The notes under the pieces: model-generated | Told to the model about the DNA's origin: nothing | The model's input: the letters and a program-made list of their open reading frames with translations, nothing else | Databases searched by the model: none | Origin: CAVVMA01 sp963830715 | GTDB taxonomy: Bacteria; Desulfobacterota; Binatia; Binatales; Binataceae | NCBI GenBank assembly: GCA_963830715.1 | Contig: CAWHNS010000006.1 | Location: forward strand, 124,001 to 188,000 | DNA: 64,000 nucleotides | Direction of reading: 5' to 3' | In this document: positions 35,947 to 47,100 of the stretch, piece after piece | How positions within the stretch are numbered: position 1 is the stretch's first letter | Layout: the number at the start of each line of letters is the position of its first letter | Position numbers and translations under genes: made by a program

Positions 35947-36282
35947 ATGGCAGCAGCTGCGCCCACTACATGTAAACAAGCTTTCGACATCATGCCGAGC
36001 CGCTTCAACAAAGACGCGGCCAAAGGCCTCAAGGCCGTCTACCAGTTCGATCTTTCGGGTGACGGCGGCGGCAAGTGGAATGTCTCCATCGACAACGACA
36101 AGTGCGAGGTCAAGGAGGGTGCGCATGCCTCGCCCAGCATCACGATTTCCATGACCGCGCAGGATTACCTGGACATGCTGAGCGGCAAGCTCAACGGCCA
36201 GGTGGCGTTCATGAGCGGCAAGTTGCGCATCTCGGGCGACATGGGACTCGCGCTCCGGATGCAGAGTCTGTTCCAACAGTAG
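35947..36282 (+). CDS. SCP2 sterol-transfer family protein
   Basis: A 111-residue single-domain SCP2 protein. CKQAFDIMPSRFNKDAAKGLKAVYQFDLSG starts the domain (diagnostic part AVYQFDLSGDGGGKWNVSID), and MTAQDYLDMLSGKLNGQVAFMSGKLRISGD (diagnostic part SGKLRISGDMGLALRMQ) ends it. SCP2 domains form a hydrophobic cavity that binds lipids or acyl-CoA. AAGGAGG lies 12 bases before the ATG, an unusually good ribosome-binding site for this window. A longer in-frame opening upstream is not credible. The domain stands alone, as in many environmental bacteria. Confidence 0.88.
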   Translation: MAAAAPTTCKQAFDIMPSRFNKDAAKGLKAVYQFDLSGDGGGKWNVSIDNDKCEVKEGAHASPSITISMTAQDYLDMLSGKLNGQVAFMSGKLRISGDMGLALRMQSLFQQ

Positions 36283-36564
36283 GCCAACAGTAAGTACTGA
36301 TTCAGATATCGCGCCGGGTCCTCGGCTGCGAGGGCCCGGCAACCACAGCAACGCCGGTCAGACACCTCCGATTAATCTCATTTCAGCGGTTCCGGTAATT
36401 TCCGATCGCCGGAACAAACAAGGACACAAAATTATCCGCTGAACGCCGCCGACCGCGCCTCCGAGCGCTCCTCCGCCGAGCCCTCATTGAACATACCGCC
36501 TTGATGGATGCCCAGGCCCGAATTGAATCGAGGTAGATCCACGTTCCCAGAAGAGAGGAGCCAG
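36283..36564. other. Intergenic region, nothing recognised
   Basis: The 282 bases between the SCP2 gene and the next small gene show no supported gene, hairpin with T-run or repeat. Short frames on the minus strand have no ribosome-binding site. Confidence 0.4.
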
Positions 36565-36846
36565 ATGAGTTCCGAAGAGCGAGACGGAAATCACGACAAC
36601 GATGACGCGGGTGGAAAGCAAGCCGACCACGAGAGTGACTCGCTTGCCTCGAAACTCTCAAAGGAGCTGAGCAACTGGCGACGGCGCCGGACGACCGCCC
36701 GATCGCATCGTGCTGACAGCAGCTCTGGTGGAAACTCGCATTCCGAGCCCGCCCGGACGATCAAGGTTCGCGGGCACGAAACGCTTGTAATCCGCAAGCC
36801 CAAACTGCCGGCCAGGCCAACCAATCCAGAGCCCGACGAAGGCTAG
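36565..36846 (+). CDS. Small charged hypothetical protein
   Basis: A 93-residue hydrophilic protein. The first half is acidic (MSSEERDGNHDNDDAGGKQA), the middle is basic (LSNWRRRRTTARSH) and the end has a strand-like segment (IKVRGHETLVIRKPKLPARP). GAGGAG lies four to five bases before the ATG. It is probably unstructured in its first 70 residues. It is convergent with the LolC/E-like gene. I do not recognise a family. Confidence 0.5.
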   Translation: MSSEERDGNHDNDDAGGKQADHESDSLASKLSKELSNWRRRRTTARSHRADSSSGGNSHSEPARTIKVRGHETLVIRKPKLPARPTNPEPDEG

Positions 36847-36893
36847 TCCCTGTCAGCGGGACTCAACCGGCCTCGCTTCGCCGGGGCGTATGC

Positions 36894-38141
36894 CTACGAT
36901 CGCAGGATGGCCGTCGGCAACTCGCGCGAGGCCTGGCGGGCCGGGTACAGCGTCGCTAGCAGGCAAAGCAGCAGCGACGCCATCGCCACCAGCACAAAAC
37001 TCGACGGCGCAACCTCGATCGGCAGGGTCGAGATTCCATAGATCGCGCGCGGAATCCTGATGACGTGGTAGCGGGCGATAATGAAACATCCCAGGCCGCC
37101 GAGGACAAGACCGGCAGCGGTGCCCGCCGCTCCGACGATCAGGCCCTTGAGCACGAAAATCAGCCTCACCCCGCTCGAACTGGCGCCCATCGTGACCAGC
37201 ACCGCGATGTCCTTGCGCTTCTCCATCACGACCATGATCAGCGTGGCGACCAGGTTGAAAGCGGCCACGCCGATCAGCAGAAGCAGGACCAGTGAATAGA
37301 CCCGCTTGAGCATCGCGAACCCGGCCGACGCCGCGCGGTTGAACTCGATCCAGTTGTGGATGCGATACGGACTTGGGAACAACTCGCGCAACGCGGCCGT
37401 GACCCGCGACGTGTCGTCCAGGTTCGCGAGGTGTACCTCGATCCCGTCCACTTTGCCCTCGCGGCCGAAGAACTCCTGCGCGACCCTGAGCCCGACGAAG
37501 ACCGTGCCCTGATCGATGAAATGAACGCCCGATTCGAACACCGCGCCGACCCGGAAGACCGCGGTCCTGGTGGTCAGCTCGGAGTCCGTACCCGACAGGA
37601 TCGGAGCGACCAGCTTCACGCTGTCGCCCAGTTTGAGCTTGAGCTTTTCGGCCAGCGTAGAGCCGACCGCCAGCGCGGCGATCGGCTGCCCCGCGGCCGC
37701 GGGATAGTGCTCAGGGTGGTCGTTCAGATTCGACAGAGCGCCCTGCTGCACGTAGCGGCCCAATTCTCCGATCACGACCGGATTGTCCGGCTCGACCCCC
37801 TCGACTACGACTCCGCTGATTCCGTGCGCCGAGCTGACCATCGCCTGCCCGACCAGGAACGGATCGGAACCGGTTACGCCGGCTACTTTATCCGCCCGCG
37901 ACTCGATCGTCCGGTAGTCGGTGATCGCGCCCTGGAAGTTGCGGATCTGGATGTGCGGCGTGAGACTCAGCAGGCGCTCGCGCAGGTTGACCTCGAAACC
38001 GTTCATCACTGACACGACGATGGTCAGCGCGGCCACGCCGATCATCACGCCGGTCGCGGTAAACAGCGTAGTGACGGAGATGAAGGCTTCCTTGCGGCGG
38101 GCGCGCAGGTAGCGAAGCGCGATTCGCAGCTCGTACCGCAA
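36894..38141 (-). CDS. LolC/LolE-type lipoprotein-releasing ABC permease
   Basis: A 415-residue permease of the MacB/FtsX superfamily with four helices: one near the N-terminus (VTTLFTATGVMIGVAALTIV), then a large periplasmic domain (about 45-270), then three helices (about 275-405). MNGFEVNLRERLLSLTPHI is the typical LolC/E segment after helix 1. Such proteins extract lipoproteins from the inner membrane together with the ATPase LolD. No LolD gene lies downstream at 36893; the following DNA is a convergent small gene, so the ATPase is elsewhere. LolC and LolE cannot be separated from sequence alone. Confidence 0.88.
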   Translation of the reverse strand: MRYELRIALRYLRARRKEAFISVTTLFTATGVMIGVAALTIVVSVMNGFEVNLRERLLSLTPHIQIRNFQGAITDYRTIESRADKVAGVTGSDPFLVGQAMVSSAHGISGVVVEGVEPDNPVVIGELGRYVQQGALSNLNDHPEHYPAAAGQPIAALAVGSTLAEKLKLKLGDSVKLVAPILSGTDSELTTRTAVFRVGAVFESGVHFIDQGTVFVGLRVAQEFFGREGKVDGIEVHLANLDDTSRVTAALRELFPSPYRIHNWIEFNRAASAGFAMLKRVYSLVLLLLIGVAAFNLVATLIMVVMEKRKDIAVLVTMGASSSGVRLIFVLKGLIVGAAGTAAGLVLGGLGCFIIARYHVIRIPRAIYGISTLPIEVAPSSFVLVAMASLLLCLLATLYPARQASRELPTAILRS

Positions 38142-38186
38142 GCCGGCTACGCAACTGCGCGCTTCAAAAGATTACGCGCTCGTTCT

Positions 38187-39383
38187 TCAGTTGCTCGATC
38201 TCGGCGGCGCCGAGCCCAGCATCCCGGCCAGCACTTCCTCGTTGTGCTGGCCGAGCACAGGCGCCGCGCTTCTGAGCTCACCCGGCGTCCGGCTCATCCG
38301 ATGCTGCAAGCCTTCGTAGGGCGACGGCCCCATCTCCTTGTGCTCCAGCCAGTGCCAGAAGCCGAAGGCCTCGAGGTTCTCGTCCTGATGCAAATCCACG
38401 CAGCTTTGCACCGGGTAGGCCGCCACGCCCGCGGCCTGCAACTGGCTCGCCAGCGGGCCCGCCTCGCGATCTCGAACCAGCCGCGACATCAACTCGTCGA
38501 GTTCGCCGAAACGGGCGAGACGCCCGGCGGCCGTTGCGAAACCCGGATCGCAGGCGGGATTGCCCAGCACGCCGAGCGCCGCTTGCCATTCGCGATCTCC
38601 CGCGACCGCAATCGCGATCCATCGCTCGCTGCCGTCTTCATCGCGGCATCGATAGGCCCCGTGCGGAGCGAACCGCTGCGAGCGATTCCCCTGCGGTCCG
38701 AGCACGCGCCCGGTCGCGAAATAGTCGATGATCGCCGGGGCCAGGTTGTGAAGCGCCGCCTCGTATTGCGACATGTCGATGTATTGGCCCTTGCCGGTGC
38801 GGCGCCGGTAATCGAGCGCGGCGATCAGCGCCGCGGCCAGCAGGCGCGGTGCGACGAAATCGCTGTAGGCGCCGTAAGGCGGACTCGGCGGAGCGCCCGG
38901 CTCGTACCCGGAGATGTAGTAGAATCCTGACAACGCGGCGGCAAGCTGGCCAAATCCGGGATACATCGCATTCGGCCCGGTCTGACCCTGCATGCAGGTG
39001 GAGAACATGACGAGATCCGGCTTGATCCGGCGCAAATGCTCGTAATCGAGTTCCCACTTGCGCATCGCTTTGGGCGTGAAGCTCTCTGCCACGACATCGG
39101 CCCACGGCACCAGCCGGCGCACCAGCTCCCGCGCCTTCGGTTGATTCAGATCCAACGTGACGCCCCGCTTCGAGGTGTTGAAGCTCGCGAAGAACTGGCT
39201 GTGGTTGACGCCCGGCTGGCCGTCCTTCCAGGGCGGTGCGATCCGCAGCACGTCGATTCGCGCCGCAGATTCGACCCGGATTACATCTGCGCCGTTGTCG
39301 GCCAGGTACTTGGTCGTGATCGGACCGACCCCGACCCACGAGAAATCCAGGACGTGAAGGCCCTCGAGAGCATAGCGGCTCAT
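38187..39383 (-). CDS. CaiB/BaiF family III CoA-transferase
   Basis: A 398-residue enzyme that moves CoA between carboxylic acids. The opening LEGLHVLDFSWVGVGPITTK and ADNGADVIRVESAARID (diagnostic part LDFSWVGVGP) matches the family, as do NTSKRGVTLDLNQPKARELV (shortened here) and the aspartate region QYIDMSQYEAALHNL, which holds the catalytic Asp in GQYIDMSQYEA. It starts 10 bases after the end of the second CoA-transferase gene, so both are cotranscribed. Tandem pairs often form heteromeric enzymes such as those of malate or benzylsuccinate metabolism; the substrate here is open. Confidence 0.88.
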   Translation of the reverse strand: MSRYALEGLHVLDFSWVGVGPITTKYLADNGADVIRVESAARIDVLRIAPPWKDGQPGVNHSQFFASFNTSKRGVTLDLNQPKARELVRRLVPWADVVAESFTPKAMRKWELDYEHLRRIKPDLVMFSTCMQGQTGPNAMYPGFGQLAAALSGFYYISGYEPGAPPSPPYGAYSDFVAPRLLAAALIAALDYRRRTGKGQYIDMSQYEAALHNLAPAIIDYFATGRVLGPQGNRSQRFAPHGAYRCRDEDGSERWIAIAVAGDREWQAALGVLGNPACDPGFATAAGRLARFGELDELMSRLVRDREAGPLASQLQAAGVAAYPVQSCVDLHQDENLEAFGFWHWLEHKEMGPSPYEGLQHRMSRTPGELRSAAPVLGQHNEEVLAGMLGSAPPRSSN

Positions 39384-39393
39384 GGTTCCACTC

Positions 39394-40640
39394 CTAGATC
39401 GCGCCCGCGGCGTGAAGTTGTTTCAGGCGATCGGCGCCCATACCCAGCAGTTCGCCCAGCACCTCGCGGTTGTGCTCGCCGAGGCGCGGCGCCCGGCGCG
39501 GGGGATCGATCGGGGTCTCACTCAGCTTCGCGAACGGACCCGGCAGGATCAGAGAGCGGCCGAGCGTGTCGTGCTCGACCGGCGTGAAGAATCCGCGCGC
39601 CTTTAGCTGCTCGTCGGCGGCGATATCGGCGACGCTCGAAACCGGAGCGAGCAGCAGGCGCCGCTCGAGCGCGCCGGCATAGATTTCGCGCCTGGTCATG
39701 GTGTTGAAGAAGCGCTGGACGCAATCTTCCAGCTCTATAATTTCCTCGAGATCCTTCGCAGTGGGCTTCATGAACACGCCCGGCGTCCACAACGCCCAAT
39801 CCTTGGTTTTCATCCAATCCGACGCGTAGCCCGCTTCTATCAGCCAATCGATCAGCGCCTTGGTCCCCGGCCCGCGCCGATTACGCTCGATATGTAGCCG
39901 TCGCGGCATGAGTACACCATCTTGCGCCGCACGCCGAGGCCACCGGTGTAAACCCCGGTGCGCTGCAGATGGTCTCCGTGAAGGATCGGCATCGCCTGCT
40001 CGTTCATCAGGGTCCACACGATGCAGGCCTGCATGTTGACGACAACGTGCTGCCCGAGTCCGTCGATCTGGCGCGGATAGTGCGCGATCAGCGAGGCGAC
40101 CGCGGCCTCTCCGCCCGCGTGCAGACCGGCCTGCGGGAGCGCCATCTGGAGCGGCGGCTTGCCCTCCTCGCCCATCAGGTACATCATCCCGCCGGCCGCC
40201 CAGGTAACGATGTCTTCGGCCTTGTAGTTCCTGCCCGGGCCGCGATCGCCGAAAGGCGTGATCGAAGTGTGAATCAGGCGCGGGTTCAGCTTCGAGAAAT
40301 CATCGTAGCCAAGGCCGAGGGAATCGAGATAGCCGACCGGAAACGACTCGACCAAAAAGTCGGATTTTCCTGCCAATTGGGCCAGCAGCGCGCGGCCCTC
40401 CGGCGATTCGAGATTGAGCGTGACCGATCGCTTGCCGGCCTCGTAGGCGAGAAAGTAGAGGCTGCGATCCGGCCCCGGCCGATCCTCGAGGAAGGGCGGG
40501 ATGTTTCTCGTCGAGCATCCGGAAGGCGGCTCGACCTTGATTACGTCCACGCCCAGGTCGGACATGATCTTCCCGCACAGCGCGCCTTTCTCGTCCGTCA
40601 GGTCGAGCATGCGGAAACCTTTCAGCAACTCACATGTCAT
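39394..40640 (-). CDS. CaiB/BaiF family III CoA-transferase, second of pair (one frameshift)
   Basis: A CoA-transferase of about 415 residues after correction. The N-terminal frame reads LLKGFRMLDLTDEKGALCGK, DLGVDVIKVEPPSG and RSVTLNLESPEGRALL. Near 39868 a missing base in a short C/G run breaks it; the other frame continues GTKALIDWLIEAGYASDWMK and ends with LGEHNREVLGELLGMGADRL, the usual family C-terminus. The position of the catalytic aspartate reads HVVVNMQACIVW, so an Asn-Met-Gln replaces the typical D-x-S, which suggests this chain may be a non-catalytic partner. The ATG at 40640 is preferred. Confidence 0.78.
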
Positions 40641-40825
40641 GCAACTGTTTTCCCCGGCCCGCAATTTTCGCGGCGACCCGATCCATGCGCGACCCGGTAT
40701 CGCCGGCGTCCGAGCGGGTCATTCTAGCGGATTCGGATCGTCTTGTCGCAAGCTGCTGGCCGCTGGCGGCCCGTGGATGGTACAAGAAGGGCCAGCCGAT
40801 CTGCCGATCTCTCAAGGGTAAGGGG

Positions 40826-43800
40826 ATGCATTGCTCAAGGTGCGGGTCCGAAAATCCTGACGGAATGAAATTCTGCGGTCAGTGCACTGCACCGCTGGCA
40901 CTGATCTGCCCCAAATGCCACTTCCAGAATCCGCCGGGATTCAAGTTCTGCGGCCAATGCACCGCCGCGCTCGGTCCGGCGACCGCCAGACCGGAGCCGT
41001 CCGGATCATCTATCAGGTTACGGGATTCCGATGACGCCGCGACGATGGAGGGCGAGCGCAAGACGGTCACGCCGCTGTTCGCGGATATCAAGGGCTCGAC
41101 GGAGCTGATGGAGGACCTCGATCCCGAAGAAGCGCGGGCGATCGTCGATCCGGCGCTCAAGCTCATGATCGACGCCGTCCATCACTACGACGGCTACATC
41201 GTGCAGTCCACCGGCGACGGCGATCTTCGCGCTGTTCGGCGCGCCGATCGCGCATGAGGACCATCCGCAGCGAGCGCTGTATGCCGCACTCCGCATGCAG
41301 GAAGAGTTGCGACGCTACGGTTCGAAGCTCCAGGCCGAAGGGCGCGCACCGATCGAGATTCGGGTCGGGGTCAACACTGGCGAAGTCGTGGTCCGTGCGA
41401 TTGCGACCGGCGCAAGCCAGGTCGAGTACACGCCGATCGGGCATACGACCAACCTCGCATCGCGGCTCCAGAGCATCGCGCGTACCGGGTCAATCGTCGT
41501 GAGCGAGGCGACACGACGGCTCTGCGAGGGCTATTTCCAGCTCAAGGCGCTGGGGCCGACGCGCGTCAAGGGCGTCAGCGAGCCAGTCGAGGTTTACGAA
41601 GTGACCGGGCTAGGGCCGTTGCGCACGCGGTTGCAACGCTCGGCGAGCCGCGGTCTGACAAAGTTCGTGGGACGAGAGCGCGAGATGGACGCGCTCAAGC
41701 GCGCCGCCGAGCAGGCCAAGCGGGGCCAGGGGCAGATCGCGGCCGCGATGGCCGAGGCTGGAGTCGGCAAGTCGCGCCTGTTCCACGAGTTCAAGGCGAT
41801 CTCGCAATCGGGCTGGATGGTGCTGGAGACGTTCTCTGTTTCTCATGGGAAAGCGTCGGCATTCCTCGCGCTGATCGACCTGCTTCGAAACTATTTCAAA
41901 ATCAGCTCCGAGGATGATGAACGCCAGCGGCGCGAGAAGGTGGCCGGCAAGGTGGTGATTCTGGACCGCGCGCTCGAAGACACGCTGCCCCGTCTCTACG
42001 CTGTGCTCGGAATCGCCGAGCCCGACGCCCCCATCGCGCAGACCGACGCGCAGATTGAGCGGCGGCGCACGCTGGAGGCGGTCAAGCGGCTGCTGCTGCG
42101 CGAGAGCCTCAATCAGCCGCTGATGCTGATCTTCGAGGACCTCCACTGGGTGGACGATGAGACCCAGGCGCTGCTCAGCCTGCTCGCCGATTCGATCGGG
42201 ACCTCCCGGGTCCTGATGTTGGTGAACTACCGTCCCGAGTACCGCCACGAATGGGGCGGCAAGACCTACTACACTCAGCTTCGGCTCGATCCGCTGGGCC
42301 GGGATAGCGCCGGGGAGATGCTGACCTCGCTCCTGGGCGAGGGCGCAGAGCTGGAGCCGCTCAAGCGCCTGATCATCGACAAGACCGAGGGCAATCCGTT
42401 CTTCATGGAAGAGACGGTGCTGGTGCTGTTCGACGAAGGTGCGTTGGTGCGCAACGGCGCCGTAAAGCTCACCCGTTCGCTGAACCTGCTCAAGATTCCG
42501 CCGACCGTGCAAGCGATTCTCGCCGCGCGCATCGACCGGCTGCCGCCTGAAGAGAAAGACCTGCTCCAGACCCTGGCAGTGATGGGCAAGGAATTTCCGC
42601 TTGATCTCATCAAGCAGGTCGCCAGGAAGCCCGACGATGCGATCGAGCGGATGCTGTCGAGTCTGCAGCTTGGCGAGTTCATCTATGAGCAGCCGGCGGT
42701 GGGCGAAGTCGAGTACACCTTCAAGCATGCGCTGACGCAGGAGGTAGCCTACAACTCGATGCTGGCGGAGCGGCGCAAGCAACTCCACCGGCGGACCGCG
42801 CAGGCCATCGAAGATCTTGCATGCGAACCGGCTCGAAGACAAATACGAGGAATTGGCGCGCCACTACGACCGGGCTGGCGACAACTCCAAGGCGATCCAT
42901 TACCTGCAGTTGGCGGGCCGACAGGCTTACGAGCGCTCGGCCTATCAGGAAGCCAACGCCTGTGTCGCCCGAGGCCTGGAGTTGCTGGCGGTTCTGCCGG
43001 AGGGGCGCGAGCGCGACCAGCAGGAAATCAGGCTCCGGCTGGTCTTGGGTCGAGTGCTCAGCACCATCAAGGGGCCGGGTAGCGAGGAGGTCGGAACTGA
43101 ATTGCGCCGCGCTCGCGAGCTTTGCCGCCTGACCGGCGACACGTCGGAGCTAAGGGAAGTGCTGAGCGCGCTCGCCCTTTCCCATCGTCTCAAAGGAGAG
43201 CTGCAGCGCGCCCGTCAGCTCACTGAAGAAGCCCTTGCCACATCTCAACCCGCCAGCATCTCTCAACACGCAGAGGAGCTCGTGGGCTCGGACAGACCCT
43301 GTACCTCACCGGTGAGCCTACCCGCAGCCGCGAGGTCTTCGAGCAGGCTATAGCTCTCTGCGAGTCGCAGCCGAAGTCCTCGGGCCTGGGGCTGAGGACG
43401 CATGCAATCGCGCAGGTCTTCGCAAGCGGGGTGTGCTGGCTGCTCGGGTTTCCCGAACTGGCGCTCAAGAGAAGTCGCGAGGCGCTGGCCCTCGCCCAAA
43501 GAAGCCACGATCCGCTCGCGTTGGTCCTCGCGCTGGGGATTGGCAGCGAGGTTCTGTTTGACTGTGGCCAGCACGAAATACTGCGCCAGCGCGTTGACGC
43601 GCTGGTTGCCCACCTGAACGAATACGAACTCCCGGCCGCATTTCCTGGCAGAGCGAAAATCCTGCAAGGGTGGTTGCTGACCCGGCAAGGAGACCCACGA
43701 CGAGGGTATCGGGCTGGTTCGCGAAGGTCTGGCGATGACTCGCGCCACCCCCAGCAGGGTCGCTCTGCCCTACTACCACTACGTGCTGGCCCGCACATAC

Positions 43801-44181
43801 GCAGAAGCCGGTCGGATCGAGGATGGGCTTGAGACGCTCAGGGAAGCGCTGCAGGTCATGCAGGAGATCGGGGAACGCTCTTACGAAGCCGAACTCAACC
43901 GGCTCACGGGAGAATTGCTGTCGATGTCCGATCCCAACGCCCAGCCGGAAGCCGACGCATACTTCCGCAAAGCGATCGACATAGCCAAAGCCCAAAGCGC
44001 CAAATCCTGGGAGTTGCGCGCGACAATGAGCCTCGCGCGATTGCTCGCGAAGCAGGGTCATCGCGCCGAAGCGCATGCGATGCTCGCCGAGATTTACAAC
44101 TGGTTCACCGAAGGCTTCGACACCGCCGACCTGAAAGACGCCAAGGCATTGCTGGATGAGTTGGGAGGCACGGGCGAGTGA
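40826..44181 (+). CDS. Zinc-ribbon / class III cyclase / ATPase / TPR protein, copy 1 (four frameshifts)
   Basis: A signalling protein of about 1,115 residues after correction. Two zinc ribbons (CSRCGSENPDGMKFCGQC and CPKCHFQNPPGFKFCGQC) are followed by a class III nucleotide cyclase domain with metal aspartates in PLFADIKGS and STGDG, an ATPase domain with AEAGVGKSRLFHEF and IFEDLHWVDDE, and a TPR-like helical C-terminus ending NWFTEGFDTADLKDAKALL. Breaks lie near 41222, 42825, 43290 and 43700; copies 2 and 3 show the continuous reading at each. Four breaks could mean decay, but each is a single base and the codons between them stay family-like. The stop overlaps the start of copy 2. Confidence 0.82.
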
Positions 44182-47100
44182 CCTGCTCCAAGTGCAATGC
44201 CGAGAATGCCGCGGGTGCGAAGTTTTGCATCGAGTGCGGCGAATCGTTCAAGGGCCGATGCCCGAAGTGCGGCTTGGCCAACCCGCCCAACGCCAGGTTC
44301 TGCCAGGAGTGCGGCGCTGCTCTCGCCGCGCCCGCGCATGCGGGACCATCCGCAGGCGCAAACCGGGAGAGGTCGCGAGGCGGCATTGATGCCGCCGAAC
44401 GGGTGAGAGTGCAGCCGCCGACCGACTCGCCGATCGAGGGCGAGCGCAAGACGGTCACGGCGCTGTTCGCCGATATCAAGGGCTCGATGGAGCTGATGGA
44501 GGACATCGACCCCGAGGAGGCGCGCGCAATTGTCGATCCGGCGCTCAAGCTGATGATCGACGCGACACATCGCTACGACGGCTACATCGTACAATCCACC
44601 GGCGACGGGATTTTCGCGCTGTTCGGCGCGCCGGTCGCGCACGAGGACCATCCGCAGCGCGCGCTCTACGCGGCGTTCCGGATGCAGGAGGAGGTCAAGC
44701 GGTACTCGGACCGGATCCGTTCCGAAGGCCGCCTCCCGATTCAGGTTCGGGTGGGAGTGAATAGCGGCGAAGTCGTGGTGCGCTCGATCAAGACCGATGA
44801 CGCGCACACCGAGTACACCCCGATCGGTCATTCGATCAGCCTGGCGGCGCGGATGCAGGCACTGGCGCCGATCGGTTCGATCGCGAGCACCGAGCAGGTC
44901 AGGAAACTGTGTGAGGGCTACTTCATTTTCAAGAGTCTCGGCCCGACCAGGGTCAAAGGCGTCAGCGAGCCGGTGGAGGTATTCGAGGTCACCGGGCTCG
45001 GGCCGTTGCGAACGCGGCTGCAACGCTCAGCCGGACGCGGACTCACCAAGTTCGTCGGGCGCGAGCGCGAAATGGACGCGATGAAGCGCGCGGCGGATCA
45101 GGCGAAGGCCGGTCACGGGCAGATCGTCGCGGCGATGGCCGAGGCCGGGGTCGGCAAGTCGCGCCTGTTTTTCGAGTTCAAGGCGGTGTCGCAATCCGGC
45201 TGCATGGTGCTCGAGGCTTTCTCGGTCTCGCACGGCAAGGCGTCTGCGTTCCTGCCGGTGATCGATCTGCTCTGGAACTATTTCGAGATCAGCTCTGATG
45301 ACGACGAACGCAAGCGGCGTGAGAAAATCAACGGCAAAGTCCTCACGCTCGACCGTTCGCTGGAGGACGCGCTCCCATATCTGTACGCACTGCTGGGTCT
45401 GAGCGACGCGAACAGTCCGCTCGCCGAGATGGAAGCGCAAACCCGCAAGCGGCGCGGACTGGAGGCGATCAAGAGAATCCTGCTGCGCGAGAGCCTCAAC
45501 CAGCCGCTGATCGTGATCTTCGAAGACCTGCACTGGGTTGACGACGAGTCGCAGGGCTTCCTGAACCTGCTCGCCGACAGTATCGCCACCGCGCGCATCC
45601 TGATGCTGGTCAACTATCGGCCCGAGTATCGCCATGAGTGGGCCCACAAGACCTACTACACGCAGCTCCGGCTCGACCCGCTGGGCAAGGAGAGCGCCGA
45701 TGAGATGCTGAGCGCGCTGCTCGGCGAGGGCGTCGAAGTAGCACCGTTGAAGCGGCTCATAATCGAGCGCACTGCGTGCAATCCCTTTTTCATGGAGGAA
45801 ACGGTGCTGGTGCTGTTCGACGAAGGGGCACTGGTGCGCAACGGCGCGGTGAAGCTAACCCGGTCGCTGAGCCAACTCAAGGTTCCGCCGACCGTGCAAG
45901 CGATTCTCGCCGCGCGCATCGACCGGCTGCCGCCCAGTCACAAGGAACTGCTCCAGACCCTCGCCGTTATCGGCACGGAGTTCAAACTCGGTCTAGTGGG
46001 TAAGGTGTGGCAGCCCCCTCACCCGCGCGGCACGGCGCCTGCACGGCAAGGAGCAGGCGCCGCGCCGCCCGCCCTCTCCCGCAAACAAGGGGGCGAGGGG
46101 CAATCAGAGTTGGAGCCGATGCTCTCCCAACTCCAGCTCGGCGAGTTCATCTACGAGCAGCCGGCAGTCGGCGACATCGAGTACACCTTCAAGCACGCGC
46201 TGACCCACGAGGTCGCGTACCATTCGGTGCTGATCGAACGCCGCCGACTGCTTCACGAACGAATCGGCGCGGCGTTGGAGTCGATACACGCCGAGAGCCT
46301 GGACGACCATGTCGCCGAGCTGGCGCATCACTACGCGCGCAGCGGCAATCCGGGCAAGGCGCTGGAATATTGTCTGCGTGCCGTCCAACAGTGCGCAATT
46401 CGCGGGTCTTATGCCGAAGCCGTCGCGCAATTCGAGAGCGGGCTCGAGCTGCTGCAGAAGCTTCCCGATGACGACCGGCGCGCCGAACTGGAGTTGGACC
46501 TCAGGAATGCAGCCGGCGACGCACTGATGACAATCAAGGGCTACGCCTCGCCCGAAGCGGAGCATTTTTCTGCGCGTGCAATCGAGCTTTGCCAGCGGCC
46601 CGGGCTTGACTGGCAAAAGACCTGGTTGGCACTCCGCGGAGCCTACCTCGTCCACCTCTACCGTCCCGAGCCGCACAGGGCAGGCGAAGTAGCTGCTGAG
46701 CTGATTGCTCGGGGCGAGGAGCACGAGAGCGCGGAACATATTGCCGATGCGGCGACCTTGTTGGCGCTCGCGAGGATGGTCTCGGGCGAGTTCGACCTCG
46801 CTGCCCAAAGCTACGACAGAGCGACGGCGCTGTGGGAATCCATAGCGAAGAGTCCTGTAGAGCGGCGCGCCGGCCTGTTGCCTCAAGCCCACGCAATCCA
46901 GCGGGTGGTGGGGGGTCCGGGGGCCAACCGTATCATCTCGGCCTGGAACCTGTGGTTCCTCGGTTACCCTGATCGCGCACTCGAGCGCGTAGGTGTGGCG
47001 ACCGCCATCGCGCACGAGTCCCGGTCAAAGGCTGCCCTGGAGACGGCGCACTACTTCGCCGCCTACGTTTATGAACTCCGGCACGAACTCGAGCACATGA

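Noticed and set aside
45961..46101. The insert in cyclase copy 2 as a frameshifted stretch
   Set aside because: Frames before and after are the same and the inserted bases form a palindrome, so an in-frame insertion is a better explanation.
44094..47015. Long minus-strand open frames opposite the cyclase genes
   Set aside because: The plus strand has clear domains through the whole stretch; the minus frames show no motif or ribosome-binding site.
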